From Xylanibacter ruminicola Ga6B6 (GTDB lineage Bacteria > Bacteroidota > Bacteroidia > Bacteroidales > Bacteroidaceae), in contig NZ_JHXD01000009.1 of assembly GCF_000687715.1 (NCBI RefSeq), positions 51,588-115,587 of the forward strand: DNA of 64,000 bases, in the 5' to 3' direction. The notes beneath the pieces were generated by a model that saw only the letters and a program-made list of their open reading frames with translations, was not told where the DNA came from and searched no databases. Below, one piece after another: positions 1 through 7,225 of this stretch (position 1 is the first letter of the stretch; every line of letters begins with the position of its first letter). The position numbers and the translations under genes are program-made.

Positions 1-231
1 GGTAATCTGCTCCTGCTTAGCCTTGCGAACGATGCTGTTCAGAGCTTCAGACGTAAGCGTTCGCCAAACAGGCTGACTATCAGCCTGTTTGGTATTCAAG
101 ATTAGGTACTCTACCTTGCCGTTGAGAATGTTTCGACGGAACTGGTAATTGTCAGAAAGGAACTGCTCAACCGCGAGCGAGTTCTGCAGAGAGGCTCCTA
201 GAGACTCTCCGTTAATTGTCATTTTACTCAT
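1..231 (-). CDS. N-terminal fragment of VirE/DUF3874-like mobile-element primase-helicase
   Basis: Open to the left window edge; 77 codons are visible. The visible protein (MSKMTINGESLGASLQNS..., then EQFLSDNYQFRRNILNGKVE) resembles, from memory, the N-terminus of Bacteroidota VirE/DUF3874 or VapE-like proteins, in which a short helix precedes a 'FLxxxYxFRxNxLxGxxEY' strand pattern ahead of a primase/ATPase core. Those genes usually ride on integrative elements, so this may be the edge of such an element. The ATG at 229-231 is preferred; an in-frame ATG lies at 220-222. A good promoter lies 90 bp upstream. The catalytic domains are outside the window, so the function is inferred only. Confidence 0.5.
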   Translation of the reverse strand, partial: MSKMTINGESLGASLQNSLAVEQFLSDNYQFRRNILNGKVEYLILNTKQADSQPVWRTLTSEALNSIVRKAKQEQIT

Positions 232-322
232 AAGATATTGTCAGTTTATTATTTATAATTCTGTTAAGTGCACTTTTCATACTCACGTATGTCTTTGTGT
301 ACGGTTTTTGCTATTGCGCTGG

Positions 323-353
323 CAAAGTTACAAAAATTAAAAGGCGGTTTCAA
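323..353 (-). promoter_or_regulatory. Bacteroidota promoter for the VirE-like gene
   Basis: On the minus strand the -7 box TAACTTTG is at 330-323 and a TTG -33 element at 353-351, 20 bp apart. Transcription would begin near 316, giving an ~85-nt leader before the ATG at 231. Confidence 0.6.
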
Positions 354-397
354 GTCTTTCCTGTTAAATTTTTGTTAAATTCCCCAAGTGTTAAAAT

Positions 398-500
398 TGA
401 GTGAGAGGTTGAGTGAGAGGTTAGGTGAGAGGTTTGCCCAACCTCTCATGTCTCAAAATCCCAGTGTTTATGCACCTTTCGCCGCATTTGAGTGAGAGGT
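398..500. repeat. 12-bp direct repeats (TGAGTGAGAGGT) plus hairpin
   Basis: Unit TGAGTGAGAGGT occurs at 398-409 and 410-421, a variant TAGGTGAGAGGT at 422-433, and a further exact copy at 489-500. The last part of the variant (TGAGAGGTT, 426-434) pairs perfectly with AACCTCTCA at 440-448. No T-run follows the hairpin on either strand, so it is not an intrinsic terminator. The rest of the 311-bp spacer between the VirE-like gene and xpt holds only the VirE-like promoter. Confidence 0.8.
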
Positions 501-542
501 TGAGACCATGAGCCTTATTGTGTGTTTTTGTGGTATTCGTTT

Positions 543-1121
543 TTATTCGCGGAATTTGATGGTTTGGGTTTCGTAGTTCATATCTTCGATGATGGCGAGG
601 GATTCCAGGTGGTAGCCTTCTTCACGAAGTATGCGACCGCCATTCTGGTTGCCCTTTTCTACTGCAATACCAATGCCTGCAATTGTGGCACCTGCCTGGT
701 GGGCGATGTCGATAAGGGCGTGAACAGCTTCGCCTTCGGCAAGGAAATCATCTACTATCAGCAGATGGTCGGAAGCTGAGAGATAGGGGACTGAAACAAA
801 CACCATGTTCTGCATCTTATGGGTAAAAGAATAGGCGTGCGACATGTATTTGTCGTCGCTGCTATTGAGTGTCTGGCTCTTCTTAGCAAACACTACGGGC
901 ACATCAAGACTGTTGCCAAGCATCGTGGCAATAGCTATGCCACTGGCTTCGATGGTGAGAATCTTGGTAATCTTGGTGTCTGCAAACCTTCTCTTGAACT
1001 CCAGGGTAATAAACCGCATCACGTCCATCTGAATCTGATGATTGAGAAAACTGTCAATCTTCAGAATATTACCAGGTCTGACCTCACACTCTTGAAGGAT
1101 TTTCTGTTCTAGATAGTTCAT
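543..1121 (-). CDS. xpt: Xanthine phosphoribosyltransferase
   Basis: Purine salvage: transfers the phosphoribosyl group of PRPP to xanthine to give XMP, in the cytoplasm. The 192-residue length matches Bacillus-type Xpt (about 194). The PRPP-binding loop LIVDDFLAEGEA is at residues 121-132. The N-terminal MxxLxxKI and the KxxxFLNHQ stretch are also typical of this family rather than of Hpt or Gpt. It lies 47 bp behind pheS in the same direction, separated by a terminator-like hairpin that ends only 10 bp before the ATG. No Bacteroidota promoter is visible in that gap, so xpt probably depends on read-through from pheS or on a promoter inside pheS. Confidence 0.9.
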   Translation of the reverse strand: MNYLEQKILQECEVRPGNILKIDSFLNHQIQMDVMRFITLEFKRRFADTKITKILTIEASGIAIATMLGNSLDVPVVFAKKSQTLNSSDDKYMSHAYSFTHKMQNMVFVSVPYLSASDHLLIVDDFLAEGEAVHALIDIAHQAGATIAGIGIAVEKGNQNGGRILREEGYHLESLAIIEDMNYETQTIKFRE

Positions 1122-1130
1122 AAAAACACA

Positions 1131-1157
1131 AAAGGCCCCACCTTAGCGGTGAGGCTT
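1131..1157 (-). terminator. Hairpin between pheS and xpt (terminator or attenuator)
   Basis: Read on the minus strand: AAAGCCTCACC, loop GCTAA, GGTGGGGCCTTT (one G-U pair), then TTTGTGTTTTT running to the xpt start codon. It ends the pheS message and could set how much xpt is expressed. Confidence 0.7.
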
Positions 1158-1168
1158 TAATTATTATT

Positions 1169-2227
1169 TTAGTTTGCTGATTCGAATTCTTCGAGGAATC
1201 GGGTGTCGTTCTCAGAGAACATGCGGAGGTCGGAAACACGGTATTTGAGGTTGGTGATACGCTCAACACCCATACCGAAGGCGTAACCTGTATATTCCTT
1301 AGAGTCGATACCGCAGAGCTCGAGCACGTTAGGATCAACCATACCGCAACCCAGAATCTCTACCCAGCCGGTGTGCTTACAGAAGCCGCAGCCCTCGCCA
1401 CCACAGATAAAGCAAGAGATATCCATCTCGGCACTGGGCTCGGTGAATGGGAAGTAAGATGGGCGCAGACGAATCTTGGTGTCGGCACCAAACATCTCCT
1501 TGGCAAACGAAAGCAGAACCTGCTTCAGATCGGTAAACGATACGTTCTTATCGATATACAAACCCTCAACCTGATGGAAGAAGCAGTGTGCACGGGCGGT
1601 GATGGCCTCGTTACGATATACGCGACCTGGACAGATTACACGGATAGGAGCGGTAAGCTTACCGTTCTCGTCGTGCATGTGCTCCATCACACGAGCCTGA
1701 ACACTTGATGTGTGCGAACGCAACAGGATATTCTTGGTAACATCGTTAGGATGCTGCGATACAAAGAAGGTATCCTGCATATCGCGTGCGGGGTGATCGG
1801 CAGCAAAATTCATCTTGGTGAAGATGTGGTTATCATCTTCAACCTCAGGACCATCGGCGAGCACAAAGCCCATACGCGAGAAAATATCGATAATCTCGTT
1901 GGTTACGATTGTAAGTGGATGGCGTGTACCCAGCTCAATGGGGTAGGGTGTGCGGGTAAGGTCGAGAGCCTCTTCGCCTCCCTCCTGGGTCTCGCACTCC
2001 TCGCGCAGCTGATTGATGCGCTCGGTGGCCAGTGTCTTCAGTTCGTTAATCTTCATGCCGACAGTTTTTTTCTGATCGGCAGCAACCTCGCGGAAGTCGT
2101 TCATCAGGGCTGTAATCTCACCCTTCTTGCTCAGATATTTCAGTCGGAGCTGCTCAACTTCCTCTGCGTTTTTGGCGCTCAAATTCTGTACTTCTTTCAG
2201 AAGTTCGTCTATCTTATCAAGTATCAT
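1169..2227 (-). CDS. pheS: Phenylalanine--tRNA ligase alpha subunit
   Basis: Charges tRNA-Phe as part of the PheS2-PheT2 enzyme; pheT is not in this window. The 352-residue protein has the N-terminal coiled coil (about 1-85), the class II core from about 95, motif 2 (GRVYRNEAI, 201-209), FHQVEG (217-222) and motif 3 GMGVER (318-323). Four cysteines at 272, 275, 280 and 283 (CFIC..GCGFC) form a probable zinc knuckle, which I remember from other Bacteroidota PheS sequences. The TTTG-box promoter sits directly upstream of the ATG. Confidence 0.95.
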   Translation of the reverse strand: MILDKIDELLKEVQNLSAKNAEEVEQLRLKYLSKKGEITALMNDFREVAADQKKTVGMKINELKTLATERINQLREECETQEGGEEALDLTRTPYPIELGTRHPLTIVTNEIIDIFSRMGFVLADGPEVEDDNHIFTKMNFAADHPARDMQDTFFVSQHPNDVTKNILLRSHTSSVQARVMEHMHDENGKLTAPIRVICPGRVYRNEAITARAHCFFHQVEGLYIDKNVSFTDLKQVLLSFAKEMFGADTKIRLRPSYFPFTEPSAEMDISCFICGGEGCGFCKHTGWVEILGCGMVDPNVLELCGIDSKEYTGYAFGMGVERITNLKYRVSDLRMFSENDTRFLEEFESAN

Positions 2228-2254
2228 AAACTATAAAAATTGCAATTTTGCGTG

Positions 2255-2262
2255 CAAAGGTA
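2255..2262 (-). promoter_or_regulatory. -7 box for pheS
   Basis: TACCTTTG on the minus strand, about 28 bp before the ATG; the -33 element is weak. It is divergent from the promoter at 2338. Confidence 0.55.
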
Positions 2263-2337
2263 CTTATTTTTTGGGATAAAAAGAACAAAAGAACAGAAAA
2301 AAGTTTATTCTTGTGTACTTATATCTAAAAAAATGTG

Positions 2338-2345
2338 TATCTTTG
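2338..2345 (+). promoter_or_regulatory. -7 box for the DUF4348-type lipoprotein
   Basis: TATCTTTG, 47 bp before the ATG at 2393. A TTG at 2311 is 24 bp upstream, longer than the usual spacing. Confidence 0.5.
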
Positions 2346-2392
2346 CCGAAATTTTGAGAGAAATAGAAAGATTAGGGTACTACATTAAGTAG

Positions 2393-3232
2393 ATGAAAAG
2401 GTTTTTTATCGCGATTTTCGCAACGGTACTGATGATGTTCTCATGCACAGGGAACAAAGCCAATCAGACAGAAGAGGTGCCAGCCGATAGTGTGGCTGAC
2501 TCTATTGACACCACGGATGTTGACTCGATGGAGATGCTGATTACAGAAACTCCAATGCCAAGAGCTGCTGATGCCATGTTCGACGATTTCTTGTTTAACT
2601 TCCTGGCTAACAAGAAACTACAGAAAGAGCGCATTGTTTTCCCACTCAGAGTGACCGAAAACGGAAAGACGACCACAGTTGAAAAGGACAAATGGAAGAT
2701 GGAACACCTGTTTATGCGTCAGGGGTACTATACCTTGTTATTTAACGACGACAAGCAGATGCAGCTGATGAAGGATACTGCCGTGAGCGAGGCTGTGGTT
2801 GAGAAGATCCTGCTGTCGAAGAATCAGGTAAAGAACTATGTGTTCCAGCGTATCAAAGGCGCGTGGCTGTTGCTCGAAATCAGAGTTACGCCACTGCAGG
2901 CTGATGCAAACTCTTCGTTCCTGAGTTTCTATCGCCGATTTGTTACAGATAGCGTTTTCCAGGTTAATAGCTTGAGCGAAACGGTGGATTTTGTAGGTCC
3001 TGATCCCGACGACGACTTTAACATGATGGAAGGTGTGATTACACCTGATACATGGGAGGCCTTTGCGCCAACCCTGCCACATAAAACCCTTTATAACATA
3101 ATATATGGCAAACCACAACCTGAGGGTAAGCAGAAGATTTATCTGCTGCGAGGTGTGGCTAACGGACTCGAAATGGAGTTGCGCTTTAGAAAAGAAGGCG
3201 GCAAATGGCTGCTGAAGAAAATGATGACATAA
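2393..3232 (+). CDS. Lipoprotein, DUF4348-type
   Basis: A 279-residue exported lipoprotein: a short basic start (MKR), hydrophobic core and a lipobox-like MMFSC place the acylated Cys at residue 18. An acidic, Asp/Thr/Ser-rich linker (about 24-50) is followed by FDDFLFNFLANKKLQ, which I recognise as typical of Bacteroidota DUF4348 proteins. The biochemical role is unknown. The product is probably held in the periplasm or outer membrane. It is followed closely by murB but separated by a heptamer repeat. Confidence 0.75.
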   Translation: MKRFFIAIFATVLMMFSCTGNKANQTEEVPADSVADSIDTTDVDSMEMLITETPMPRAADAMFDDFLFNFLANKKLQKERIVFPLRVTENGKTTTVEKDKWKMEHLFMRQGYYTLLFNDDKQMQLMKDTAVSEAVVEKILLSKNQVKNYVFQRIKGAWLLLEIRVTPLQADANSSFLSFYRRFVTDSVFQVNSLSETVDFVGPDPDDDFNMMEGVITPDTWEAFAPTLPHKTLYNIIYGKPQPEGKQKIYLLRGVANGLEMELRFRKEGGKWLLKKMMT

Positions 3233-3233
3233 G

Positions 3234-3268
3234 AGTGAATAGTGATTAGTGAATAGGTAATAGTGAGA
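3234..3268 (+). repeat. Heptamer tandem array ahead of murB
   Basis: Five 7-bp units: AGTGAAT, AGTGATT, AGTGAAT, AGGTAAT, AGTGAGA. They fill the whole spacer, and the GTG start codon of murB (3263-3265) lies in the fifth unit. Confidence 0.85.
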
Positions 3269-4264
3269 AGAGAACAGAACTATAGTCTGAAGCAACATAA
3301 CACATTTGGCATTGAGGCTAAGTGTGCACAGTTTGTGGAGTACAGCACTGAGGCCGAAGCTAAAGAGGTGGCCGAGTTGCTACGCACCACGCGCGTACCT
3401 TATATTATAATAGGTGGTGGCAGTAATTTGCTGCTTACTCGCGATTACGAGGGTATTGTGGTTCATTCGACCTGTAAAGGTATAGAGCGCAATGGCAACC
3501 GTCTGGTGTGTGGTAGCGGCGAGGTGTTCGACGATGTAGTGGCCCAGAGCATTGAAATGGGACTTTATGGTGCTGAGAACCTGTCGCTGATTCCTGGCGA
3601 TGTGGGTGCGAGTGCCGTTCAGAATATCGGTGCTTATGGTGCTGAGGCTAAGGACTTGATTCGTAGCATTCGTGCTGTTGAGATTGCCACAGGAAATGTG
3701 TGCGTGATAGAGAATGCTGAGTGCGAATATGGTTATCGTCAGAGCAAGTTTAAGCACGACTGGAAGAATCAGTACCTGATACTAAGCGTAGAGTACGAAT
3801 TTGCAGCTACGTTCGAGCCCCGATTAGACTATGGTAATATTCGTGCCGAGCTGGAGAAGGAGGGCATTAGCCTGCCTACAGCCCAGCAGTTACGTGATAC
3901 GATTATCCGCATACGCGAGGCTAAATTGCCCGATCCCAAGGTGCTGGGCAATGCAGGCAGCTTTTTTATGAATCCCATTGTGGATCGCCAGAAATACGAG
4001 GCGTTAGCTGCTCAGTACGAAGTTATGCCGCACTACGACATCGATGCCGAACACGTAAAAATACCCGCTGGTTGGATGATCGACCAGTGTGGATGGAAAG
4101 GAAAATCGATGGGTAGGGCAGGTGTACACGATAAGCAGGCTTTGGTACTGGTAAATCGTGGTGGCGCAACAGGTCAGGAGGTGGTGGCACTTTGCCAGCA
4201 GATTCAGGCCGACGTGAAGCAGAAATTTGGTATCGATATCTATCCGGAAGTGAACGTGATATGA
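3263..4264 (+). CDS. murB: UDP-N-acetylmuramate dehydrogenase
   Basis: Reduces UDP-GlcNAc-enolpyruvate to UDP-MurNAc with FAD and NADPH in cytoplasmic peptidoglycan synthesis. The 333 residues carry the start NYSLKQHNTFGI, the FAD-binding GGGSNLLL (about 52-59), YGYRQSKFK, the catalytic-Ser loop GNAGSFFMNP (Ser protonates the enol carbon) and the C-terminal Glu of YPEVNV. The long C-terminal domain fits the E. coli-like type I enzymes. The start is GTG; no ATG is possible because a stop lies three codons upstream and the family start follows at once. The stop overlaps the next gene by 4 bp (ATGA). Confidence 0.95.
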   Translation: MRREQNYSLKQHNTFGIEAKCAQFVEYSTEAEAKEVAELLRTTRVPYIIIGGGSNLLLTRDYEGIVVHSTCKGIERNGNRLVCGSGEVFDDVVAQSIEMGLYGAENLSLIPGDVGASAVQNIGAYGAEAKDLIRSIRAVEIATGNVCVIENAECEYGYRQSKFKHDWKNQYLILSVEYEFAATFEPRLDYGNIRAELEKEGISLPTAQQLRDTIIRIREAKLPDPKVLGNAGSFFMNPIVDRQKYEALAAQYEVMPHYDIDAEHVKIPAGWMIDQCGWKGKSMGRAGVHDKQALVLVNRGGATGQEVVALCQQIQADVKQKFGIDIYPEVNVI

Positions 4265-5022
4265 AACTAACGTTTTTAGGCACAGGAACCTCGTGTGGCG
4301 TACCCGTTATCGGGTGCCAGTGTAAGGTATGTAAAAGTACCGACCCGAAGGATAAGCGTACACGCTGTTCGGCGTTGGTTGAAACAGATAATACACGTAT
4401 ATTGATAGATTGCGGACCAGATTTTCGTGCGCAGATATTGCCACAGCCTTTCCGTAAAATCGATGGCATCCTGATTACCCACTCGCATTACGATCATATG
4501 GGCGGTATGGACGATATCCGTCCGTATTGTCAGTTTGGTGCTATCAATGTGTATGCTGATGCGCTGGCCAAACAGGGTATGCTGCAAATGCTGCCATACT
4601 GTTTTGCTGATAACCGCTATCCGGGTGTGCCTGCAATAGGGCTGCATGAGATTGAGCCACACAAGCCTTTGCAGATTGGTGATATGGAGGTGATGCCCAT
4701 CCAAGTGATGCATGGCAAACTGCCTATTCTGGGATATAGAATTGGAAAGCTGACATATATCACCGACATGAAGACCATCGATGATGGTGAATTGTCTTAT
4801 CTAGAAGGTACCGAGTTGTTGGTGGTCAATGCTTTGCGATTTGATAAGCCGCACCACTCGCATCAACTCATGGACGATGCCATAGCCTTTGCGCGTAGGG
4901 TGGGGGCCAAGCAAACGCTGATTATCCATGTGTGTCATGATGTGGGATTGCATGACGAGGTGAACAGACTATTGCCTGAAGGCATAAATCTAGCCTACGA
5001 CGGACAAGAAATATATCTGTAA
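4261..5022 (+). CDS. Metallo-beta-lactamase-fold hydrolase (PhnP/RNase Z-like)
   Basis: Begins MKLTFLGTGTSCGVP, the usual start of PhnP-like MBL proteins, which fixes the ATG at 4261 inside the murB stop (ATGA overlap). The metal-binding HSHYDHMGG motif is at about residues 76-84, with later His and Asp ligands in VMHGKLP, YITDMKT and HVCHD. A CxCxVC cluster near residue 20 resembles the extra zinc site of PhnP, a cyclic-phosphate phosphodiesterase. No phn genes are nearby, so the substrate is unknown. The 253-residue length is normal for the family. Confidence 0.85.
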   Translation: MKLTFLGTGTSCGVPVIGCQCKVCKSTDPKDKRTRCSALVETDNTRILIDCGPDFRAQILPQPFRKIDGILITHSHYDHMGGMDDIRPYCQFGAINVYADALAKQGMLQMLPYCFADNRYPGVPAIGLHEIEPHKPLQIGDMEVMPIQVMHGKLPILGYRIGKLTYITDMKTIDDGELSYLEGTELLVVNALRFDKPHHSHQLMDDAIAFARRVGAKQTLIIHVCHDVGLHDEVNRLLPEGINLAYDGQEIYL

Positions 5023-5088
5023 TTATGTAAAATACGTTGTTTGTTTCTTTAAAATTAGTTAATTATCGACGATATTTTAAGGGAATTT

Positions 5089-5119
5089 TTTGCAGGTGTC
5101 GAAAATAGTCGTATCTTTG
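5089..5119 (+). promoter_or_regulatory. Strong promoter of the small RNA unit
   Basis: TTTG at 5089-5092, 19 bp spacer, TATCTTTG at 5112-5119. This is one of the best matches to the Bacteroidota consensus in the window, yet no protein gene follows on this strand. Confidence 0.7.
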
Positions 5120-5125
5120 CACCGT

Positions 5126-5190
5126 GTGTTTTTCATAGTATTAGATTTAAGGTTAACAAAGGTTTGGGTCACAGCGGTGACCCTTTTTTT
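5126..5190 (+). ncRNA. Putative ~65-nt small RNA between promoter and terminator
   Basis: The only elements here are a strong promoter, about 40 nt of A/T-rich body (TTAGATTTAAGGTTAACAAA within 5141-5160) and a perfect intrinsic terminator. No plausible open frame fits, and the next gene is convergent. The arrangement (Bacteroidota promoter at one end, terminator at the other, length fixed by both) is that described for the Bacteroidales-1 RNA motif, and I have the impression that this body sequence recurs in Bacteroidales. Neither point could be tested here. The 5' end is estimated from the -7 box. Confidence 0.6.
5166..5190 (+). terminator. Intrinsic terminator of the small RNA
   Basis: GGGTCAC, loop AGCG, GTGACCC, then seven T. 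The T-run runs into the stop codon of the convergent gene (5189-5191). The minus strand lacks a T-run after the stem, so it works in one direction. Confidence 0.85.
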
Positions 5191-5473
5191 ATATCCATCT
5201 TCTGCGTTTGCCCTTATCTTTGCCAAACAGCGAACTGTAGCCTTTCATAAGTTTACGTACCAGCAGAATAGCATCTACAGCCATAAAACCATTGCTTACC
5301 AGGCTGGCAATATAGTCGCCCTTCGATACTTCGTCGCGCTTCAGGAATGTCTGGTTCCAAAGCGATGAAACCTTGTCCTTATCTTTCTGGATCTCGTCAA
5401 GCAAAGCATCCTTGCGCTCGCGAATCTCTTCGAGCGTGCAGAAATCGTTGGTTGTTTTTTTATTGTACGGCAT
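5189..5473 (-). CDS. Conserved hypothetical protein, third gene of the YtxH operon
   Basis: 94 residues, highly charged, with a probable helical N-terminal half (TLEEIRERKDALLDEIQKDKDK) and a weakly hydrophobic stretch (VSNGFMAVDAILLV) before a basic tail KDKGKRRRW. I do not recognise a family by name. It sits 5 bp behind the holin-like membrane protein, and in E. coli a comparable position is filled by YqjK behind YqjE, so a role at the inner membrane with its two neighbours is likely but inferred. The stop codon shares bases with the T-run of the small-RNA terminator. Confidence 0.75.
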   Translation of the reverse strand: MPYNKKTTNDFCTLEEIRERKDALLDEIQKDKDKVSSLWNQTFLKRDEVSKGDYIASLVSNGFMAVDAILLVRKLMKGYSSLFGKDKGKRRRWI

Positions 5474-5478
5474 AGTGC

Positions 5479-5829
5479 TTATTTACTGAGTAGCAAACCT
5501 GCCAAGAACCTAACCAGAGGTTTCTCGATCCAAGGTTTGCGGAAGATGATAAATAGAATAAACAGCAGCAGATAGAGTAGCGATATGATGAGGAAAGCCA
5601 GAGCCGTACCAGTAAACGTTGCCAACCAGAAGGCTAAGGCAAACGACAAGTAGGTAAGGCATGCTGCAATCACCAAGATGAACACGATAGCCAAGGCGGC
5701 AGCCGTTACCAGGCGTACCACCTTGTCTATCATATCGAGCTTAACGTACTCCGTTTGTAGCCCGAGATAGTGTTTCAGCACCTCTATCAGCTGTGCTATA
5801 TTCTCAACGTTCTTATCGCTCGACAGCAT
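5479..5829 (-). CDS. Holin superfamily III / YqjE-like membrane protein
   Basis: 116 residues with an amphipathic N-terminus (NIAQLIEVLKHYLGLQTEYVK) and two strong transmembrane segments at about 42-62 and 72-93, then a basic region. This is the layout of the YqjE/holin-X group of small stress-associated membrane proteins, not of a true phage holin. It lies 3 bp after the YtxH gene and 5 bp before the 94-residue protein, so the three are surely co-transcribed. Confidence 0.8.
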   Translation of the reverse strand: MLSSDKNVENIAQLIEVLKHYLGLQTEYVKLDMIDKVVRLVTAAALAIVFILVIAACLTYLSFALAFWLATFTGTALAFLIISLLYLLLFILFIIFRKPWIEKPLVRFLAGLLLSK

Positions 5830-5832
5830 GGG

Positions 5833-6048
5833 TTACTCCTCCTCGGTTGCTGCGTCCTGAATGTCGTCAACGAGATCAACTACCTCTTTACGGCTCAGTT
5901 TGATGTTGTGCTTCTTCAGGAAGTCCTCTACAGCATCAGTGATACGAACGCGAGTGTCCTGTCCCTTTTCGGGGGCTACCAGAATACCAAGAGCTGCGCC
6001 AGCAATGGCACCGCCAAGAAATGCGCTAATGTAACCTAAACTTTTCAT
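5833..6048 (-). CDS. YtxH domain protein
   Basis: 71 residues: a Gly/Ala-rich membrane helix (ISAFLGGAIAGAALGILVAP) directly followed by EKGQDTR, the YtxH signature, then an acidic helical tail. YtxH-like proteins are small inner-membrane proteins linked to general stress in Gram-positive bacteria; in Bacteroidota they commonly lead an operon such as this one. A promoter with both elements lies 50 bp upstream. Confidence 0.85.
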   Translation of the reverse strand: MKSLGYISAFLGGAIAGAALGILVAPEKGQDTRVRITDAVEDFLKKHNIKLSRKEVVDLVDDIQDAATEEE

Positions 6049-6097
6049 AATCTTACTGCTTTTAAAATTAATACTTAATACTTAGACTATTTGTCTG

Positions 6098-6130
6098 CAA
6101 ATATACGAAAGTTTTCGGTTGTTATGCAAA
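6098..6130 (-). promoter_or_regulatory. Promoter of the YtxH operon
   Basis: Minus strand: TTTG at 6130-6127, 21-bp spacer, TATATTTG at 6105-6098. The remaining spacer to 6279 is A/T-rich. A degenerate box TAATTTCG at 6221-6228 may serve the plus-strand SPOR gene. Confidence 0.65.
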
Positions 6131-6279
6131 AATCAGCCAATTTTTTAATAAAAAAGTTGTGTTTTGCCCGATTTAACAAACTTTATGTGGTGTTTTGGCT
6201 CGCTTTTGCGCAATAATTAGTAATTTCGCACACAAAATTAAGAATCAAATAAGTAATTAAAAAATAAAAATTAGGAAAA

Positions 6280-6774
6280 ATGAAGAAGTACACTGTATTA
6301 TGCGCAGGTTTGTGCATGGCATTGGCAATGACAAGTTGTAAGACTAACGAGAGTGCCTATAAGAAGGCTTACGAGAAGGCTAAGCAGTACGATACAGCTC
6401 AGCAGCAGGCTGCTCCTGTTGTTGAAACAGCCCCCGTTGTAGCTCCTGTAGAGGCTAAGCCAGCTACTGAGACTCAGGTAGTAGACAATCTCGACAACGT
6501 ATCAGTACGCCAGGAGAGTGTATCGCTGGTTAGTGGTAGTGGTTTGAAGGCATTCAGCGTAGTTGTTGGCTCGTTTGGTGTTCGCGCCAATGCCGAGGGC
6601 TTGATGCAGCGCCTGAAGAATGCTGGTTACGATGCCCAGATTGTTAAGAACGACGATAAGAATATGTATCGCGTCATCGCCTCTACCTTCTCTGACAAGG
6701 CTGCAGCAGCTGCAAGCCGCGATCAGATTCGTGCGTCATATCCCGATGCTTGGTTGCTGTATAACGCTCGTTAA
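6280..6774 (+). CDS. SPOR-domain lipoprotein
   Basis: 164 residues. The signal peptide ends in the lipobox AMTSC (Cys 20). A low-complexity Ala/Pro/Val/Glu linker (about 45-72) leads to a C-terminal SPOR domain (about 88-164: FSVVVGSFGVRANAEGLMQR ... YRVIASTFSDKAAA). SPOR domains bind peptidoglycan stripped of stem peptides, mainly at division septa, so the protein probably works at the cell wall. ruvX follows after 9 bp, so they share a transcript. Confidence 0.9.
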   Translation: MKKYTVLCAGLCMALAMTSCKTNESAYKKAYEKAKQYDTAQQQAAPVVETAPVVAPVEAKPATETQVVDNLDNVSVRQESVSLVSGSGLKAFSVVVGSFGVRANAEGLMQRLKNAGYDAQIVKNDDKNMYRVIASTFSDKAAAAASRDQIRASYPDAWLLYNAR

Positions 6775-6783
6775 TTAGCAACA

Positions 6784-7197
6784 TTGGCTCGTATTTTATC
6801 AATAGATTACGGTAAGAAACGTACCGGACTGGCAGTCACCGATCCCCTGCAGATTATAGCTGGAGGATTGGCGACTGTTGCTACGTCAGAACTCTTCGAC
6901 TACCTGAAGGCTTATATTGCCCGTGAACAGGTTGAGATGATAGTGATTGGCGAACCACGCCAGCCTAATGGCGAACCCAGTGAGAACCTGGCACGTGTGC
7001 AGCAGTTTGTGAACCGTTGGCGCAAGGCTGTGCCCGAAGTTCCTATCCAGTATTACGACGAGCGTTTTACCTCGGTACTGGCCCATCAGGCCATGCTGGA
7101 TGGTGGATTGAAGAAGAAGGCTCGACAGAACAAAGGATTGGTAGATGAAATCTCGGCTACCATCATTCTCGAAGATTTTATGCGTTCAAAAAAATAA
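6784..7197 (+). CDS. ruvX: Holliday junction resolvase-like protein RuvX/YqgF
   Basis: 137 residues with an RNase H-like fold. The first strand LSIDYGKKRTGLAV carries the first catalytic Asp (D8), followed by VIGEPRQPNGEPSE and the C-terminal YDERFTSVLA and KGLVDEISATIILEDF, which hold the other acidic residues. Family members process rRNA or resolve junctions. The start must be TTG at 6784: no ATG or GTG occurs between the preceding stop and the family's conserved first residues (ARILSIDYG). Confidence 0.92.
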   Translation: MARILSIDYGKKRTGLAVTDPLQIIAGGLATVATSELFDYLKAYIAREQVEMIVIGEPRQPNGEPSENLARVQQFVNRWRKAVPEVPIQYYDERFTSVLAHQAMLDGGLKKKARQNKGLVDEISATIILEDFMRSKK

Positions 7198-7225
7198 TTA
7201 TCAATTATTAATTTTCAATTAGAAT
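7198..7225 (+). repeat. Heptamer array ahead of def
   Basis: TTATCAA, TTATTAA, TTTTCAA, TTAGAAT: four 7-bp units filling the ruvX-def spacer and running into the def ATG at 7224. Confidence 0.65.

Noticed and set aside
398..500. Direct repeats as a CRISPR array
   Set aside because: Units are only 12 bp, adjacent without unique spacers, and no cas genes are near.
5479..5829. Phage holin (prophage remnant)
   Set aside because: The YtxH-holin-like-charged protein trio is a normal stress/envelope operon; no phage genes occur nearby.
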